Shown here: positions 8,598 to 16,253 of the stretch, piece by piece | How the letters are laid out: every line of letters begins with the position of its first letter | How positions within the stretch are numbered: the first letter of the stretch is position 1 | Assembly (NCBI GenBank): GCA_035763745.1 | Contig: DASUAO010000014.1 | Span: 7,816 to 71,815, forward strand | DNA length: 64,000 nt | Reading direction: 5' to 3' | Source of the DNA: DASUAO01 sp035763745 | GTDB taxonomy: Bacteria; Actinomycetota; Acidimicrobiia; IMCC26256; PALSA-555 | Notes under the pieces: generated by a model | What the model saw: the letters and a program-made list of their open reading frames with translations, nothing else | The model's database searches: none | Told to the model about the DNA's origin: nothing | Position numbers and translations under genes: made by a program

Positions 8598-10145
8598 GTG
8601 GACGCGCTCCACACCCTCACGCTCGGAGACGTGCTGCGCGAGCACCGGCGGAGCCGCCCCGCTCGCCTCGCCACGGTCGACGGCGAGGTCCGCCATACGT
8701 TCCCCGAGCTCGACGCCCGGGTGAACCGCGTCGCCCACGCGCTCCTCGGTGCCGGGGTGCACGCCGGTGACCGCGTGCTCTGGCTCGGACAGAACTCCGC
8801 ACGCGTCCTCGAGCTGCTCCTCGCCGCTGCGAAGGTCGGCGCGATGTTCTGTCCGGCCAACTGGCGTCAGACGGCCGACGAGCTGGCCTTCGTCGTGCAC
8901 GACCTCGACCCGTCGGTCGTGGTCTGGCAGGAGACGGAGATCGGCGACGCGGTACGCGGCGCACGCGCCGTGGGCTCCGCCGACGCGCACTGGATCCGCC
9001 ACGACGACGACGCGGCCGGTGACGACTCCTACGAGGCCTTCCTCGCGACCGGATCCGCCGAGGATCCGGCCATCGAGGTCGACCCGGCCGACGCGCTGCT
9101 CCTGATCTACACGGCCGCGTTCGGCGGGCGCCCGAACGCGGCGATGCTCTCGCACACGGCGTGCTTCAGCCAGGGGCTCGTCTACGGGCACGTCACCGGC
9201 ACGAGTGGCGACGACGTGTACCTCAACAGCGGACCGCTCTTCCATCTCGGGACCTGGATGCACACCCTCGCAACGTTCGTCGCCGGCGGCACCAACGTGT
9301 TCGTCCCGCGTGTCGACGGCGAGCTGCTGTGCCGGACGATCGAACGGGAGCGCTGCACCGGCGCGTTCCTCGTCGGGCCGATCTTCGAGCAGATCCTCGA
9401 CGCCGACCCCGATGGGCGTCACGACCTCTCGAGCCTGCGCACTCCCGGCGGCAGCCCCGAATGGAACGCTCGGACCAGCCGCGACACGAGTCCGTGGGCA
9501 TCGGCACCCGGCGGGTACGGCCAGACCGAGACGGTCGGGATGATGACCTACAGCTGCTTCGCGCTCGGCGCGACCGGACCCCACGGGCGGACGTCTCCCC
9601 TCCTGCAGGTACGCGTCGTCGACGAGGACGGCAACGACGCGCCGGTTGGCGAGCCGGGGGAGATCGTCGCCCGAGGTCCGACGGTGATGAACGGCTACTG
9701 GAACCGACCGGAGGAGAACGCCGAGCGGGCGCGCGACGGGTGGCACCACTCCCGCGATCTCGGCCGTCGTGAAGCCGACGGCTCGATCACCTTCGTCGGC
9801 CCGAAGACCCGGATGATCAAGTCGGCGGCGGAGAACCTGTATCCGGTCGAGATCGAGCAGTGCATCGCCACCCACGCCGCCGTCGCCGACTGCGCGGTGA
9901 TCGGTGTTCCCGACGAGCGGTGGGTGCAGAGCGTGAAGGCGATCGTCGTGCTGGAGCCGGGCGCCGAGGCGTCGGCCGACGAGATCATCGCCCACTGCCG
10001 CGAGCGGATCGCCTCGTACAAGAAGCCGCGCACCGTCGAGTTCGTCGACGCGCTCCCCCGCAACGGGTTCGCGGTCGACTACGACGCTCTCGACGACCGC
10101 TTCGGCGGCGGCAACTACCCCGGTGGCCGGACCCGCAGCGCATGA
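8598..10145 (+). CDS. acyl-CoA ligase-like (ANL) protein with atypical catalytic motifs
   Basis: A 515-residue ANL-fold protein. The P-loop normally reading YTSGTTGxPKG is YTAAFGGRPNAAMLSH, so its Ser/Thr-rich stretch and lysine are lost. The C-terminal catalytic lysine region reads LPRNGFAVDYDALDDRFGGG, without the expected GK. Other motifs persist: GGYGQTETVGMM, GYWNRPEENAERARDGW and FVGPKTRMIKSAAENLYPVEIE. It starts at GTG 8598, 9 nt after the VOC stop, and overlaps the DUF2889 gene by 4 nt. It may be a diverged ligase subfamily, an adenylation-only enzyme or a non-catalytic acyl-binding protein. Confidence 0.85.
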   Translation: MDALHTLTLGDVLREHRRSRPARLATVDGEVRHTFPELDARVNRVAHALLGAGVHAGDRVLWLGQNSARVLELLLAAAKVGAMFCPANWRQTADELAFVVHDLDPSVVVWQETEIGDAVRGARAVGSADAHWIRHDDDAAGDDSYEAFLATGSAEDPAIEVDPADALLLIYTAAFGGRPNAAMLSHTACFSQGLVYGHVTGTSGDDVYLNSGPLFHLGTWMHTLATFVAGGTNVFVPRVDGELLCRTIERERCTGAFLVGPIFEQILDADPDGRHDLSSLRTPGGSPEWNARTSRDTSPWASAPGGYGQTETVGMMTYSCFALGATGPHGRTSPLLQVRVVDEDGNDAPVGEPGEIVARGPTVMNGYWNRPEENAERARDGWHHSRDLGRREADGSITFVGPKTRMIKSAAENLYPVEIEQCIATHAAVADCAVIGVPDERWVQSVKAIVVLEPGAEASADEIIAHCRERIASYKKPRTVEFVDALPRNGFAVDYDALDDRFGGGNYPGGRTRSA

Positions 10146-10936
10146 CCCACTTCGCGCACGGTTCCTACCGACGACGGCTCCGGTTCGTCATCACCGAGGC
10201 CGACGAAGCCGGCAGTGTCGTCGAAGGCGGGCTCGAGGACGACTTCCACTACTTCACCGTGCGCCTGGCCCACGACGGCGCCGTCGTGACCGACGTCAGC
10301 GCGCATGCGTACCGGTGGCCGTGGACGACGTGTCCCGCCGCTGCGGAGCCACTCCGGGCCCTCGAGGGTATGGAGCTCTCGCCGCGCTGCCTTGCCGTCG
10401 GCGGGGTTGCGAACCCGAAGATGAACTGCACCCACATGTTCGACCTCGCCGGACTGTGCGTGGCCCACGCCGCACGCGGCGGTCCGGTCGGGACGATGCG
10501 CCAGTACGACGTGGAGATCCCGCACCTCGCGCAGGGCCACGAGCCCGAGCAGGTGCGTCTCTGGCGTGACGGCGCCCTCGTCCACGAGTGGACCCTCGAC
10601 GGCCGTTCCTGCATCGCGCCCGAGCCGTTCTCCGACGCGCCGTGGAAGGGCGGCTTCTTCCGCTGGGCCGAGCAGCATCTCGACGTCGAGACGGCCGAGT
10701 CCGCGATCGTGCTCCGCCGTGCGTGCGACATCGGCATGGGGCGCGGCATGGACCTCGACGCCGTCGACCGGGCCGACGAGATGGAGCAGATCATGGCCGG
10801 CGTCTGCTTCACGATGCAGCCCGCGCAGATCCGCGTGGGGTTGCGGCACAAGGAGACGATCCGCGACTTCCACGACGACCTCGACGCCATGCTCGCCCAC
10901 GGCCCTGCGCCCGGGATCCTCGGGTCGCCGGGGTAG
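10142..10936 (+). CDS. DUF2889 family protein
   Basis: A 264-residue protein of unknown function, matching DUF2889 in length and in its RRLRFVITEADEAGSVVEGG opening and the NPKMNCTHMFDLAGLCVAHA segment. There is no signal peptide or membrane segment. It overlaps the stop of the ligase-like gene by 4 nt (ATGA), so it is probably co-translated and part of the same acyl-CoA pathway. The conserved Cys/His residues in the CTHMFD motif could bind metal (inference). It is followed by a strong inverted repeat. Confidence 0.8.
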   Translation: MTHFAHGSYRRRLRFVITEADEAGSVVEGGLEDDFHYFTVRLAHDGAVVTDVSAHAYRWPWTTCPAAAEPLRALEGMELSPRCLAVGGVANPKMNCTHMFDLAGLCVAHAARGGPVGTMRQYDVEIPHLAQGHEPEQVRLWRDGALVHEWTLDGRSCIAPEPFSDAPWKGGFFRWAEQHLDVETAESAIVLRRACDIGMGRGMDLDAVDRADEMEQIMAGVCFTMQPAQIRVGLRHKETIRDFHDDLDAMLAHGPAPGILGSPG

Positions 10937-10955
10937 CGAGGGACGCGTCGTGTGA

Positions 10956-11025
10956 GCAAGGCCCCACGGGGCGGCGAAGAGCGACTGGGGTTCGCGGAGC
11001 GATGAGCCGTCCCGGGGGGCCTTGC
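10956..11025. repeat. 70-bp long inverted repeat between convergent genes
   Basis: GCAAGGCCCCACGGGGCGG (10956-10974) pairs with CCGTCCCGGGGGGCCTTGC (11007-11025) at 17 of 19 positions. A 32-bp centre separates the arms. It lies between the convergent DUF2889 and LLM genes and is either a bidirectional terminator without a U-tract or a REP-like dispersed element. Confidence 0.75.
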
Positions 11026-11042
11026 CAGGCGAGGCGCGCTAC

Positions 11043-11888
11043 TTAGGGCTGGAGCGCCACCATGTCAGCGAAGTGGCGCATGCCGTCGACGGCCTCGCGG
11101 GAGCGGCGCCAGGGGGCGAACACGAGGCGGGTGACGCCGATGTCGCTCCAGCGGGCGACGTCGTCGGCCGACTCGACCGGTCCGCCCAAGCAGTACTGGA
11201 AATCATCCGGGTCGCGTCCTTCGGCGCTCAACAGGTCGCGAAGCTTCGTGATCTGGGCCGCGCCGGAGTCGAAGTCGTGGTTCATGCCGATCCAGCCGTC
11301 CCCGGCGCGCGCAGCGCGTCGGAGCGCTGCGCCGCTCTCCCCGCCGACGAGGACCGGCGGGTACGGGGACTGGACGCACTTGGGTTCGAACACCGCCCCC
11401 TCGAACGAGAAGAACTCACCGTCGAAGGACACGTCGGCCTCGGTCCACAGGCGCTTGCACACCTCCAGCGCCTCGTCGACCCGTCGGCCGCGGGTCGCGA
11501 AGTTGAGCTCGGCGGCGACCCACTCCTCTTCGAGCCAGCTCGCGCCGATCCCGAACTCGACCCGTCCACCGGAGACGATGTCGAGGGTCTGCACGGCGCG
11601 GGCCGCCACGAACGGGTGGCGCAGGCCGAGGTTGTAGACGTGGGTGCCGAGGCGGACCCGTTCGGTGACGCCGGCCAGGTACGAGAGGTACGAGAACGCG
11701 TCGAAGATCGGCGTCTCGGGCGGAACGGGAGGGTGCGTCTCGCCGGGGTGCGGGCTCCGGCTCATCTTCGTGGTGAAGATGAGGTGCTCCGGGAGCCAGA
11801 CCGACTCGAACCCGAGTCGCTCGGCCTCGAGGGTCACGTCGACGAAGAAGGCGGGGTTCAGCCGCCCGAGCGCGATGCCGAACTTCAT
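11043..11888 (-). CDS. LLM-class (F420-dependent type) oxidoreductase
   Basis: A 281-residue TIM-barrel flavin/F420 oxidoreductase of the luciferase-like family. Motifs are EAERLGFESVWLPEHLIF near residue 22, the barrel strand LGTHVYNLGLRHP, and GRVEFGIGASWLEEEW, which is typical of TIGR03619-like F420 enzymes. The substrate is unknown. The ATG follows GGGAAGAGG. It lies 34 nt downstream of the SDR at 11923-12717 and is probably cotranscribed with it. Confidence 0.88.
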   Translation of the reverse strand: MKFGIALGRLNPAFFVDVTLEAERLGFESVWLPEHLIFTTKMSRSPHPGETHPPVPPETPIFDAFSYLSYLAGVTERVRLGTHVYNLGLRHPFVAARAVQTLDIVSGGRVEFGIGASWLEEEWVAAELNFATRGRRVDEALEVCKRLWTEADVSFDGEFFSFEGAVFEPKCVQSPYPPVLVGGESGAALRRAARAGDGWIGMNHDFDSGAAQITKLRDLLSAEGRDPDDFQYCLGGPVESADDVARWSDIGVTRLVFAPWRRSREAVDGMRHFADMVALQP

Positions 11889-11922
11889 GCCTCTTCCCTC
11901 ATCGGCGCCTCGTCGATTCCGT

Positions 11923-12717
11923 TCACGGCAGGCCCGGATGCAGGGTGTACGTGCCGTCCTCGCCGCGCGTCCAACCGCCCGACGCCCAGTTGCCGCCGTC
12001 GACATGGATCGTCGTTCCCGTCACGAAGCGGCTCATGTCGCCAGCGAGGTACATGGCCGCGCCGGCGACGTCGTCGACGTGGCCCGCGACCGGGAGCGGC
12101 GTGTGCACGCCCATCTCTTCGCCGATGCCGGGTGTCGGGATCACGTCGGGAGCGATGCAGTTCACGCGGACCAGCCGCGGTCCGAGCTCGAGCGCGAGGC
12201 TCTTGGTCAGGCTCGCGACGGCAGCCTTCATCGCCGAGTACACCGCGAAGCCGGGGCCGGCCCGGTGGGCCTCGATCGACGTGACGTTGACGATCGACCC
12301 GCCCCGGTCGGGGAAGTGCGGTGCCGCACTCCGCACGAAGTTCGTGACGCTGGTGAAGTTCTCGCGGATGAGGGAGTCCTGACCCTTGGCGTTGACGTCG
12401 AGGAACGCCGAGTGGAACCCGCCGCCCGCGTTGTTCACGAGCACGTCGATCGCACCGAGCTCGGCGACGGTCCTCGCCACGAACCCGTCGACCGCCTCGT
12501 CGTCGCGCACGTCGAGCTCGGCGGCCACGACCCGCCGTCCCATCGCCTCGATGGCTTCCGCCGTGGCGTCGAGGTTGGGGACGTCACGGTCGCAGATCGC
12601 CACGTGGGCACCGAAGCGGGCCGCGGCGACGGCGATCGCCTCCCCGATCCCGACGGCCGCGCCGGTGACGACGACGACTCGGTCGGTGAGGAGCGCGCTC
12701 GACGGATCCAGGGCCAC
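11923..12717 (-). CDS. short-chain dehydrogenase/reductase
   Basis: A 264-residue classical SDR (NAD(P)H-dependent carbonyl/hydroxyl oxidoreduction). It has the nucleotide motif TGAAVGIGEA, NNAGG, and the catalytic YSAMK with upstream Ser in VNVTS. The chosen start is GTG 12717 (VALDPSSALL), because a TAGCCT box lies 8 nt upstream and the longer frame from 12786 would run through the promoter and operator. It is probably the first gene of a two-gene unit with the LLM oxidoreductase. It resembles 3-oxoacyl reductases, but the substrate is open. Confidence 0.88.
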   Translation of the reverse strand: MALDPSSALLTDRVVVVTGAAVGIGEAIAVAAARFGAHVAICDRDVPNLDATAEAIEAMGRRVVAAELDVRDDEAVDGFVARTVAELGAIDVLVNNAGGGFHSAFLDVNAKGQDSLIRENFTSVTNFVRSAAPHFPDRGGSIVNVTSIEAHRAGPGFAVYSAMKAAVASLTKSLALELGPRLVRVNCIAPDVIPTPGIGEEMGVHTPLPVAGHVDDVAGAAMYLAGDMSRFVTGTTIHVDGGNWASGGWTRGEDGTYTLHPGLP

Positions 12718-12725
12718 GGCGGCGC

Positions 12726-12731
12726 AGGCTA
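12726..12731 (-). promoter_or_regulatory. -10 box TAGCCT of the minus-strand SDR
   Basis: TAGCCT on the minus strand is followed by 8 nt and then the GTG at 12717. This favours a leaderless transcript and fixes the start. Confidence 0.5.
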
Positions 12732-12748
12732 GTCCCGGGGTCCGTTCC

Positions 12749-12764
12749 CTGACAGGAGCGTCAG
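12749..12764. promoter_or_regulatory. palindromic operator CTGACAGGAGCGTCAG
   Basis: CTGAC/GTCAG arms with a 6-bp spacer lie between the divergent SDR genes, 21 bp before the plus-strand ATG and upstream of the minus-strand -10 box. Third member of the family. Confidence 0.65.
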
Positions 12765-12784
12765 CAACGTGCGAAGGTGTCGCC

Positions 12785-13579
12785 ATGACCTACTCACTGC
12801 AGGGCAAGAAGGTGCTGGTCACCGGCTCGTCGGCCGGGATCGGCGCCGCGCTCGCCGAGGGCTTCGCGGCACGCGGCGCGACCGTGGGGATCTGCGGCCG
12901 TCGCACCGACCGGCTCGCCGAGGTGCTCGCGCGTGTCCAGGTGCACGCGCCGGAGTCGCGCTCGTGGACGATCGATCTCGCCGACCTCGACGGGATCGCG
13001 GCGTTCGCGGCCGACGTCGACGCCCAGCTCGGTGGCGTCGACGTGCTCGTGAACAACGCTGGGATCCCGAAGCGTCGTCACGTCACCCGCATCACCCCAG
13101 AGGAGGCCGAGGCGGTGATGCGCATCAACTACTTCTCCCCCGTCCGGCTCACGCTCGCGCTGCTCCCCGGGCTCATCGAGCGGGGCGGTCGGATCGTGAA
13201 CCTGTCGTCGGTGGCGGCGCGCCTCGGCCCGCCGATCGAGGCGTCCTACGCCGCGAGCAAGGCGGCGATCACCGCGTTCTCGGAGTGCATGGCGGTCGAC
13301 CTGCGCGACACCGAGGTGAAGGTGCACATCGTGAACCCGGGCGTCATCGACACCGAGCTGTTCACGCTGCCCGACAACGAGCCCGGGTTCCACAGCTCGG
13401 TCGACGCGCTCCCCGTCGACGCGATCGTGGAGCCCGTGGTCGCGATGCTCGACTCCGGAGCGATCGAGGGCTACGTCCCGGAGTGGTTCGCCGACGTGGT
13501 CGCCGGCAAGTTCAAGGACCCTGATGCCTTCATCGCGGGCTCGAAGGCCTACGCCACCCAGGTCGAAGCCGACCGCTAG
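12785..13579 (+). CDS. short-chain dehydrogenase/reductase
   Basis: A 264-residue SDR with TGSSAGIGAA cofactor motif, NNAGIPKR, Ser in VNLSS and SYAASKAA catalytic Tyr-Lys. It is about 30 residues longer at the C-terminus than minimal SDRs (VPEWFADVVAGKFKDPDAF), similar to acyl-CoA-pathway SDRs. The ATG follows GAAGG. Transcription is probably controlled by the 12749-12764 operator. The substrate is undetermined. Confidence 0.9.
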   Translation: MTYSLQGKKVLVTGSSAGIGAALAEGFAARGATVGICGRRTDRLAEVLARVQVHAPESRSWTIDLADLDGIAAFAADVDAQLGGVDVLVNNAGIPKRRHVTRITPEEAEAVMRINYFSPVRLTLALLPGLIERGGRIVNLSSVAARLGPPIEASYAASKAAITAFSECMAVDLRDTEVKVHIVNPGVIDTELFTLPDNEPGFHSSVDALPVDAIVEPVVAMLDSGAIEGYVPEWFADVVAGKFKDPDAFIAGSKAYATQVEADR

Positions 13580-13620
13580 GGCGTTCACGACGACCGCCGC
13601 CCCTCACCGCCCTCCCTTTT

Positions 13621-13660
13621 GGCGTCGGAGAGACCCGGTTCAGCCCTCCTGTGCGACGCC
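13621..13660. repeat. 40-bp inverted-repeat element, copy 1
   Basis: Starts GGCGTCG and ends CGACGCC, exactly 40 bp, with further outward pairing (TTTT before, AGAA after). The minus-strand gene 13640-14590 has its stop codon (13640-13642) in the middle of the element, which encodes its last residues GVAQEG. Copies 2 (14622-14661) and 3 (42520-42559) have the same length and ends. Confidence 0.8.
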
Positions 13661-14590
13661 AGAACGGTGGGCAATCGCGCGAACTGCAGCGGCGAGCCGC
13701 GCGCCACCCGCACGGACGTCGACAGCAGTCGCCGCGAGCGGCGTCCACCGCGCGGCTGCGATCTCATTCCTGCGCTGCGAGTCTCGGACGATGGCGTCCG
13801 CACCGAGATGCCACTCGTAGCTCTCGTACTCGATTGCGATCCGCCACTGCGGGTACGCAAGATCGACGCGCGCGACGAATCGACCACCGTGCCGGATCAC
13901 GAACTGCCGTTGAGGCTCCGGTAGCCCGTGAGAGCGGAGGACCTGGACGACGCGCGTCTCCATCGGAGACTCGTTGGCGCGGGCATGAGGTTCACGAGCT
14001 GCGAGGATCGTTCGCAAGATGCCCGCACCGTTGCGTCCCCGGCGCCCGAGCCGGCGCAGCGCCTCCTCGAGTTCGTGGACCGTCACCATCTCCCGATGGA
14101 GCGCGCTCTCGACCGCGAGCTCGACAGTGAGGCGACCCCGCACTGCCCCGAGATCGAGAAGCGTTCGAGCGACCGTCGAAACCGGGACGTTGTCGACCAT
14201 CGTGATGTCGCGATGGTCGTGAGCCTTCGTCTCGTGCACGACCAGGCCATCGTGTCGCGCGCGGCGCCACCGCGGGCAGGTCAGCTCGGCGACGTCGCGT
14301 TGCCCGCCGGGGAGCTTCCAGAGTGCGGCGGCCGATCGATGCGACGCGTATGCCCGAAAGCCGCCGGCCCAGCACGCACCGAGAAGCTCACCCCGCCAGA
14401 GCACTGGCGCGCCGGTGAGCCGGTAGGCGCACTCGTGCACCCGAGTCCAGGCACCCGACGACCGCCGCGCCTGGACCTCGTGCTTCGAGAATCCTGCTGC
14501 CCGCGCGTGTTCGAGGGAGAAGATTCCGTGGTGCGAGGCAGCGAATCGCGCGAGCTCCACGTCCTTGTCCGCCATGCGGACCGTCGACAT
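13640..14590 (-). CDS. AbiEi antitoxin-like N-terminus with DUF559/Vsr-like endonuclease-fold C-terminus
   Basis: A 316-residue protein of a class frequent in actinobacteria. Residues 1-75 look like the winged-helix domain of AbiEi-type antitoxins (ARFAASHHGIFSLEHARAAG, then the ATRVHECAYRL-like turn). A middle part has TMVDNVPVSTVARTLLDLG. The C-terminal part has a PD-(D/E)XK-like core: the Asp in VARVDLAYPQWRIAIEYES near residue 242 and the E-Y-E that follows, then WHLG. This resembles DUF559/Vsr-like nucleases. No toxin gene of AbiEii type is adjacent. Forty-bp inverted repeats lie at both ends and one supplies its stop. A later ATG at 14575 is an alternative start. Function in DNA binding/cleavage is inferred. 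Confidence 0.78.
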   Translation of the reverse strand: MSTVRMADKDVELARFAASHHGIFSLEHARAAGFSKHEVQARRSSGAWTRVHECAYRLTGAPVLWRGELLGACWAGGFRAYASHRSAAALWKLPGGQRDVAELTCPRWRRARHDGLVVHETKAHDHRDITMVDNVPVSTVARTLLDLGAVRGRLTVELAVESALHREMVTVHELEEALRRLGRRGRNGAGILRTILAAREPHARANESPMETRVVQVLRSHGLPEPQRQFVIRHGGRFVARVDLAYPQWRIAIEYESYEWHLGADAIVRDSQRRNEIAAARWTPLAATAVDVRAGGARLAAAVRAIAHRSGVAQEG

Positions 14591-14621
14591 GCATGGATCG
14601 AGGCGGTGACGCAGCCGATTT

Positions 14622-14661
14622 GGCGTCGAACCACCCCGCGTGAGCCGACCTCAGCGACGCC
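14622..14661. repeat. 40-bp inverted-repeat element, copy 2
   Basis: GGCGTCGAAC at the left end and CAGCGACGCC at the right, 40 bp, flanked by TTT and GAAA that extend the palindrome imperfectly. It lies 31 bp upstream of the endonuclease-like gene's start and 15 bp beyond the aldolase stop, so the gene is bracketed by copies 1 and 2. Confidence 0.8.
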
Positions 14662-14676
14662 GAAACGGGGGGTGGC

Positions 14677-15435
14677 TCAGTCGAAGAGGTCGGGCTGCTC
14701 CCGAGTGATCTTGTCCCAGAGGGGCGAGAAGCTGAAGTGCCCCGAGAGATGCGAACCGACCTGGGTCGCCGTGAGCGCGGCGTTCGCCGGGTCGATCGAC
14801 ACCGGGTCGCCCGCGGCCTCGGCGAGCAGCTGCGCCTGGCAGGTGCGCTCCATCGTGATGAACCACCACGCGGCCTCGTCGACGGAGTGCCCCACGGTGA
14901 GCAGCCCGTGGTTGGCCAGGATGACGGCCTTCGCGTCGCCGAGCGCGTGGCCGATGCGCTTGCCCTCCTCCAGGTCCAGCACCACGCCGGTGAAGTCGTC
15001 GAACAACGCGTGGTCGTCGTAGAACGCGCACGAGTCCTGCGTGAGCGGGTCGAGCTTGCGTCGGAGCGACGACCACGCCTTGCCGTGGACCGAGTGCGCG
15101 TGCGCCGCCGCGATCACGTCGGGTCGGGCCGCGTGCACCTGCGAGTGGATCGCGAACGCCGCCCGGTTCAGCAGCGCGTCGCCCTCGACGACCTCGCCCT
15201 CGTGGTTCACCCGGATCAGGTCCGACACGCGGATATGCGAGAACGGCATCCCGAGCGGGTTGACCCAGAAGTGGTCGAGGTGCTCGGGGTCGCGCGCGGT
15301 GATGTGCCCCGCCACGCCCTCGTCGAACCCGAACTTGCCGAACAGCCTGAACGCGGCCGCGAGGCGCTGCTTGCGGTGCAGCCGCTCCTCCTCGATCGTG
15401 TCGAACGTGGGCTGATAGCTCGTCATCGCATCCAT
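14677..15435 (-). CDS. class II aldolase/adducin family protein
   Basis: About 252 residues of the class II aldolase fold. These are Zn enzymes acting on sugar phosphates or decarboxylating/dehydrating small acids. Likely Zn ligands are the histidines of AAAHAHSVHG and NHGLLTVG. GHITARDPEHLDHFWVNP is the family substrate loop. The ATG at 15435 (MDAMTSYQP) is chosen because a TACGAT box lies 6 nt upstream. The longer frame to 15468 would cross that promoter. An unrelated membrane protein diverges from it. The specific reaction is unknown. Confidence 0.88.
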   Translation of the reverse strand: MDAMTSYQPTFDTIEEERLHRKQRLAAAFRLFGKFGFDEGVAGHITARDPEHLDHFWVNPLGMPFSHIRVSDLIRVNHEGEVVEGDALLNRAAFAIHSQVHAARPDVIAAAHAHSVHGKAWSSLRRKLDPLTQDSCAFYDDHALFDDFTGVVLDLEEGKRIGHALGDAKAVILANHGLLTVGHSVDEAAWWFITMERTCQAQLLAEAAGDPVSIDPANAALTATQVGSHLSGHFSFSPLWDKITREQPDLFD

Positions 15436-15441
15436 CCCGCG

Positions 15442-15447
15442 ATCGTA
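15442..15447 (-). promoter_or_regulatory. -10 box TACGAT of the aldolase gene
   Basis: TACGAT on the minus strand, 6 nt before the ATG at 15435; leaderless geometry. Confidence 0.55.
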
Positions 15448-15493
15448 TTGCACCGTCACGATGAGCATCCGCGGCTCGGGATGGGCCGACCAT

Positions 15494-15499
15494 TACCGT
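15494..15499 (+). promoter_or_regulatory. -10 box TACCGT of the membrane-protein gene
   Basis: TACCGT, 6 nt before the ATG at 15506. It forms a divergent pair with the aldolase promoter; only 46 bp separate the two -10 boxes. Confidence 0.55.
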
Positions 15500-15505
15500 G
15501 CATCG

Positions 15506-16237
15506 ATGGACATCGACGTCGGACAGGTCCGTCCGAAGCGACGTCTCGAACCCACCTCGACGGGCACAGTGCTCGCCCTCACCGGCGCGATCGTCGGCCT
15601 GTCTGTGCTCGGGTTTGCTGCGATCAGGACCCAGGGCAATATCCCGGTCGGCCTCCTGACCCGCGACCCCGCGGCAACCACCGGGGCCGCCTGGTACCTC
15701 GGGCTCACCTCGCAGATCGGGATGATCGGCTGGGCATGGGCGGCGGCTGTGTTCGGGTTCGCAGCGCTGCTCCTCACCACGGCCGCTCGCAGTTCCGCGA
15801 CCGGCACGACGACCGGCACCGGCCGGCCACGGTGGGCGCTGTTCCTCGCGCTCGGTGCGGCGTGGAGCACGGTCATGCTGGTCGACGACACGTTCCTGCT
15901 CCACGACGACCTACTCAAACGCGCCCTCGGATCCGAGACGCCGATCGTTCTCGCGTATGCCGCGCTCCTCGGCGCATGGCTGGCGCTCGTCGTCCGCACG
16001 CTCCCGCGCGTGACCTACGTACCGCTCGTCGTTGCATTGAGCGGGTTCGCCGTCTCCGCGCTGGTCGACTTCGCCTGGACGGCGAACGATCCGACCCGCC
16101 TGGCGATCGAGGACGGTGCGAAGTTCCTCGGCATCTGGTCGTGGGCGCTCTTCGCCGTGGTGCTCGGCGCAACAGTTCTCACGGAAGACGGCGCGCGCGC
16201 GCCGATCGTGACGAGCCCGTCGCTCACGAACGCCTGA
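15506..16237 (+). CDS. polytopic membrane protein of unknown function
   Basis: A 243-residue protein with about six hydrophobic helices (for example TGTVLALTGAIVGLSVLGFA, then IGMIGWAWAAAVFGFAALLL, and four more towards the C-terminus). Acidic/histidine residues lie near the membrane faces: MLVDDTFLLHDDLLKR between helices 3 and 4, and RLAIEDGAKFLGIWSW before the last helix. Paired conserved-looking Asp/His/Glu in membrane helices can indicate a hydrolase or metal site, but I do not recognise the family. It is monocistronic with its own leaderless promoter and shares a terminator-like hairpin with the convergent dehydrogenase. Confidence 0.75.
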   Translation: MDIDVGQVRPKRRLEPTSTGTVLALTGAIVGLSVLGFAAIRTQGNIPVGLLTRDPAATTGAAWYLGLTSQIGMIGWAWAAAVFGFAALLLTTAARSSATGTTTGTGRPRWALFLALGAAWSTVMLVDDTFLLHDDLLKRALGSETPIVLAYAALLGAWLALVVRTLPRVTYVPLVVALSGFAVSALVDFAWTANDPTRLAIEDGAKFLGIWSWALFAVVLGATVLTEDGARAPIVTSPSLTNA

Positions 16238-16253
16238 TCGTCGCGATCAGGCG
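16231..16253. terminator. perfect hairpin spanning both stop codons of convergent genes
   Basis: CGCCTGATCG, a 3-nt loop TCG, then CGATCAGGCG: a perfect 10-bp stem. It contains the TGA of the membrane protein (16235-16237) and the complement of the dehydrogenase stop (16247-16249). No T-run follows. Likely a bidirectional transcription stop. Confidence 0.6.

Noticed and set aside
13640..14590. Complete AbiE-type toxin-antitoxin system
   Set aside because: Only an AbiEi-like N-terminal domain is seen. No AbiEii nucleotidyltransferase toxin gene lies next to it, and the C-terminus is nuclease-like.
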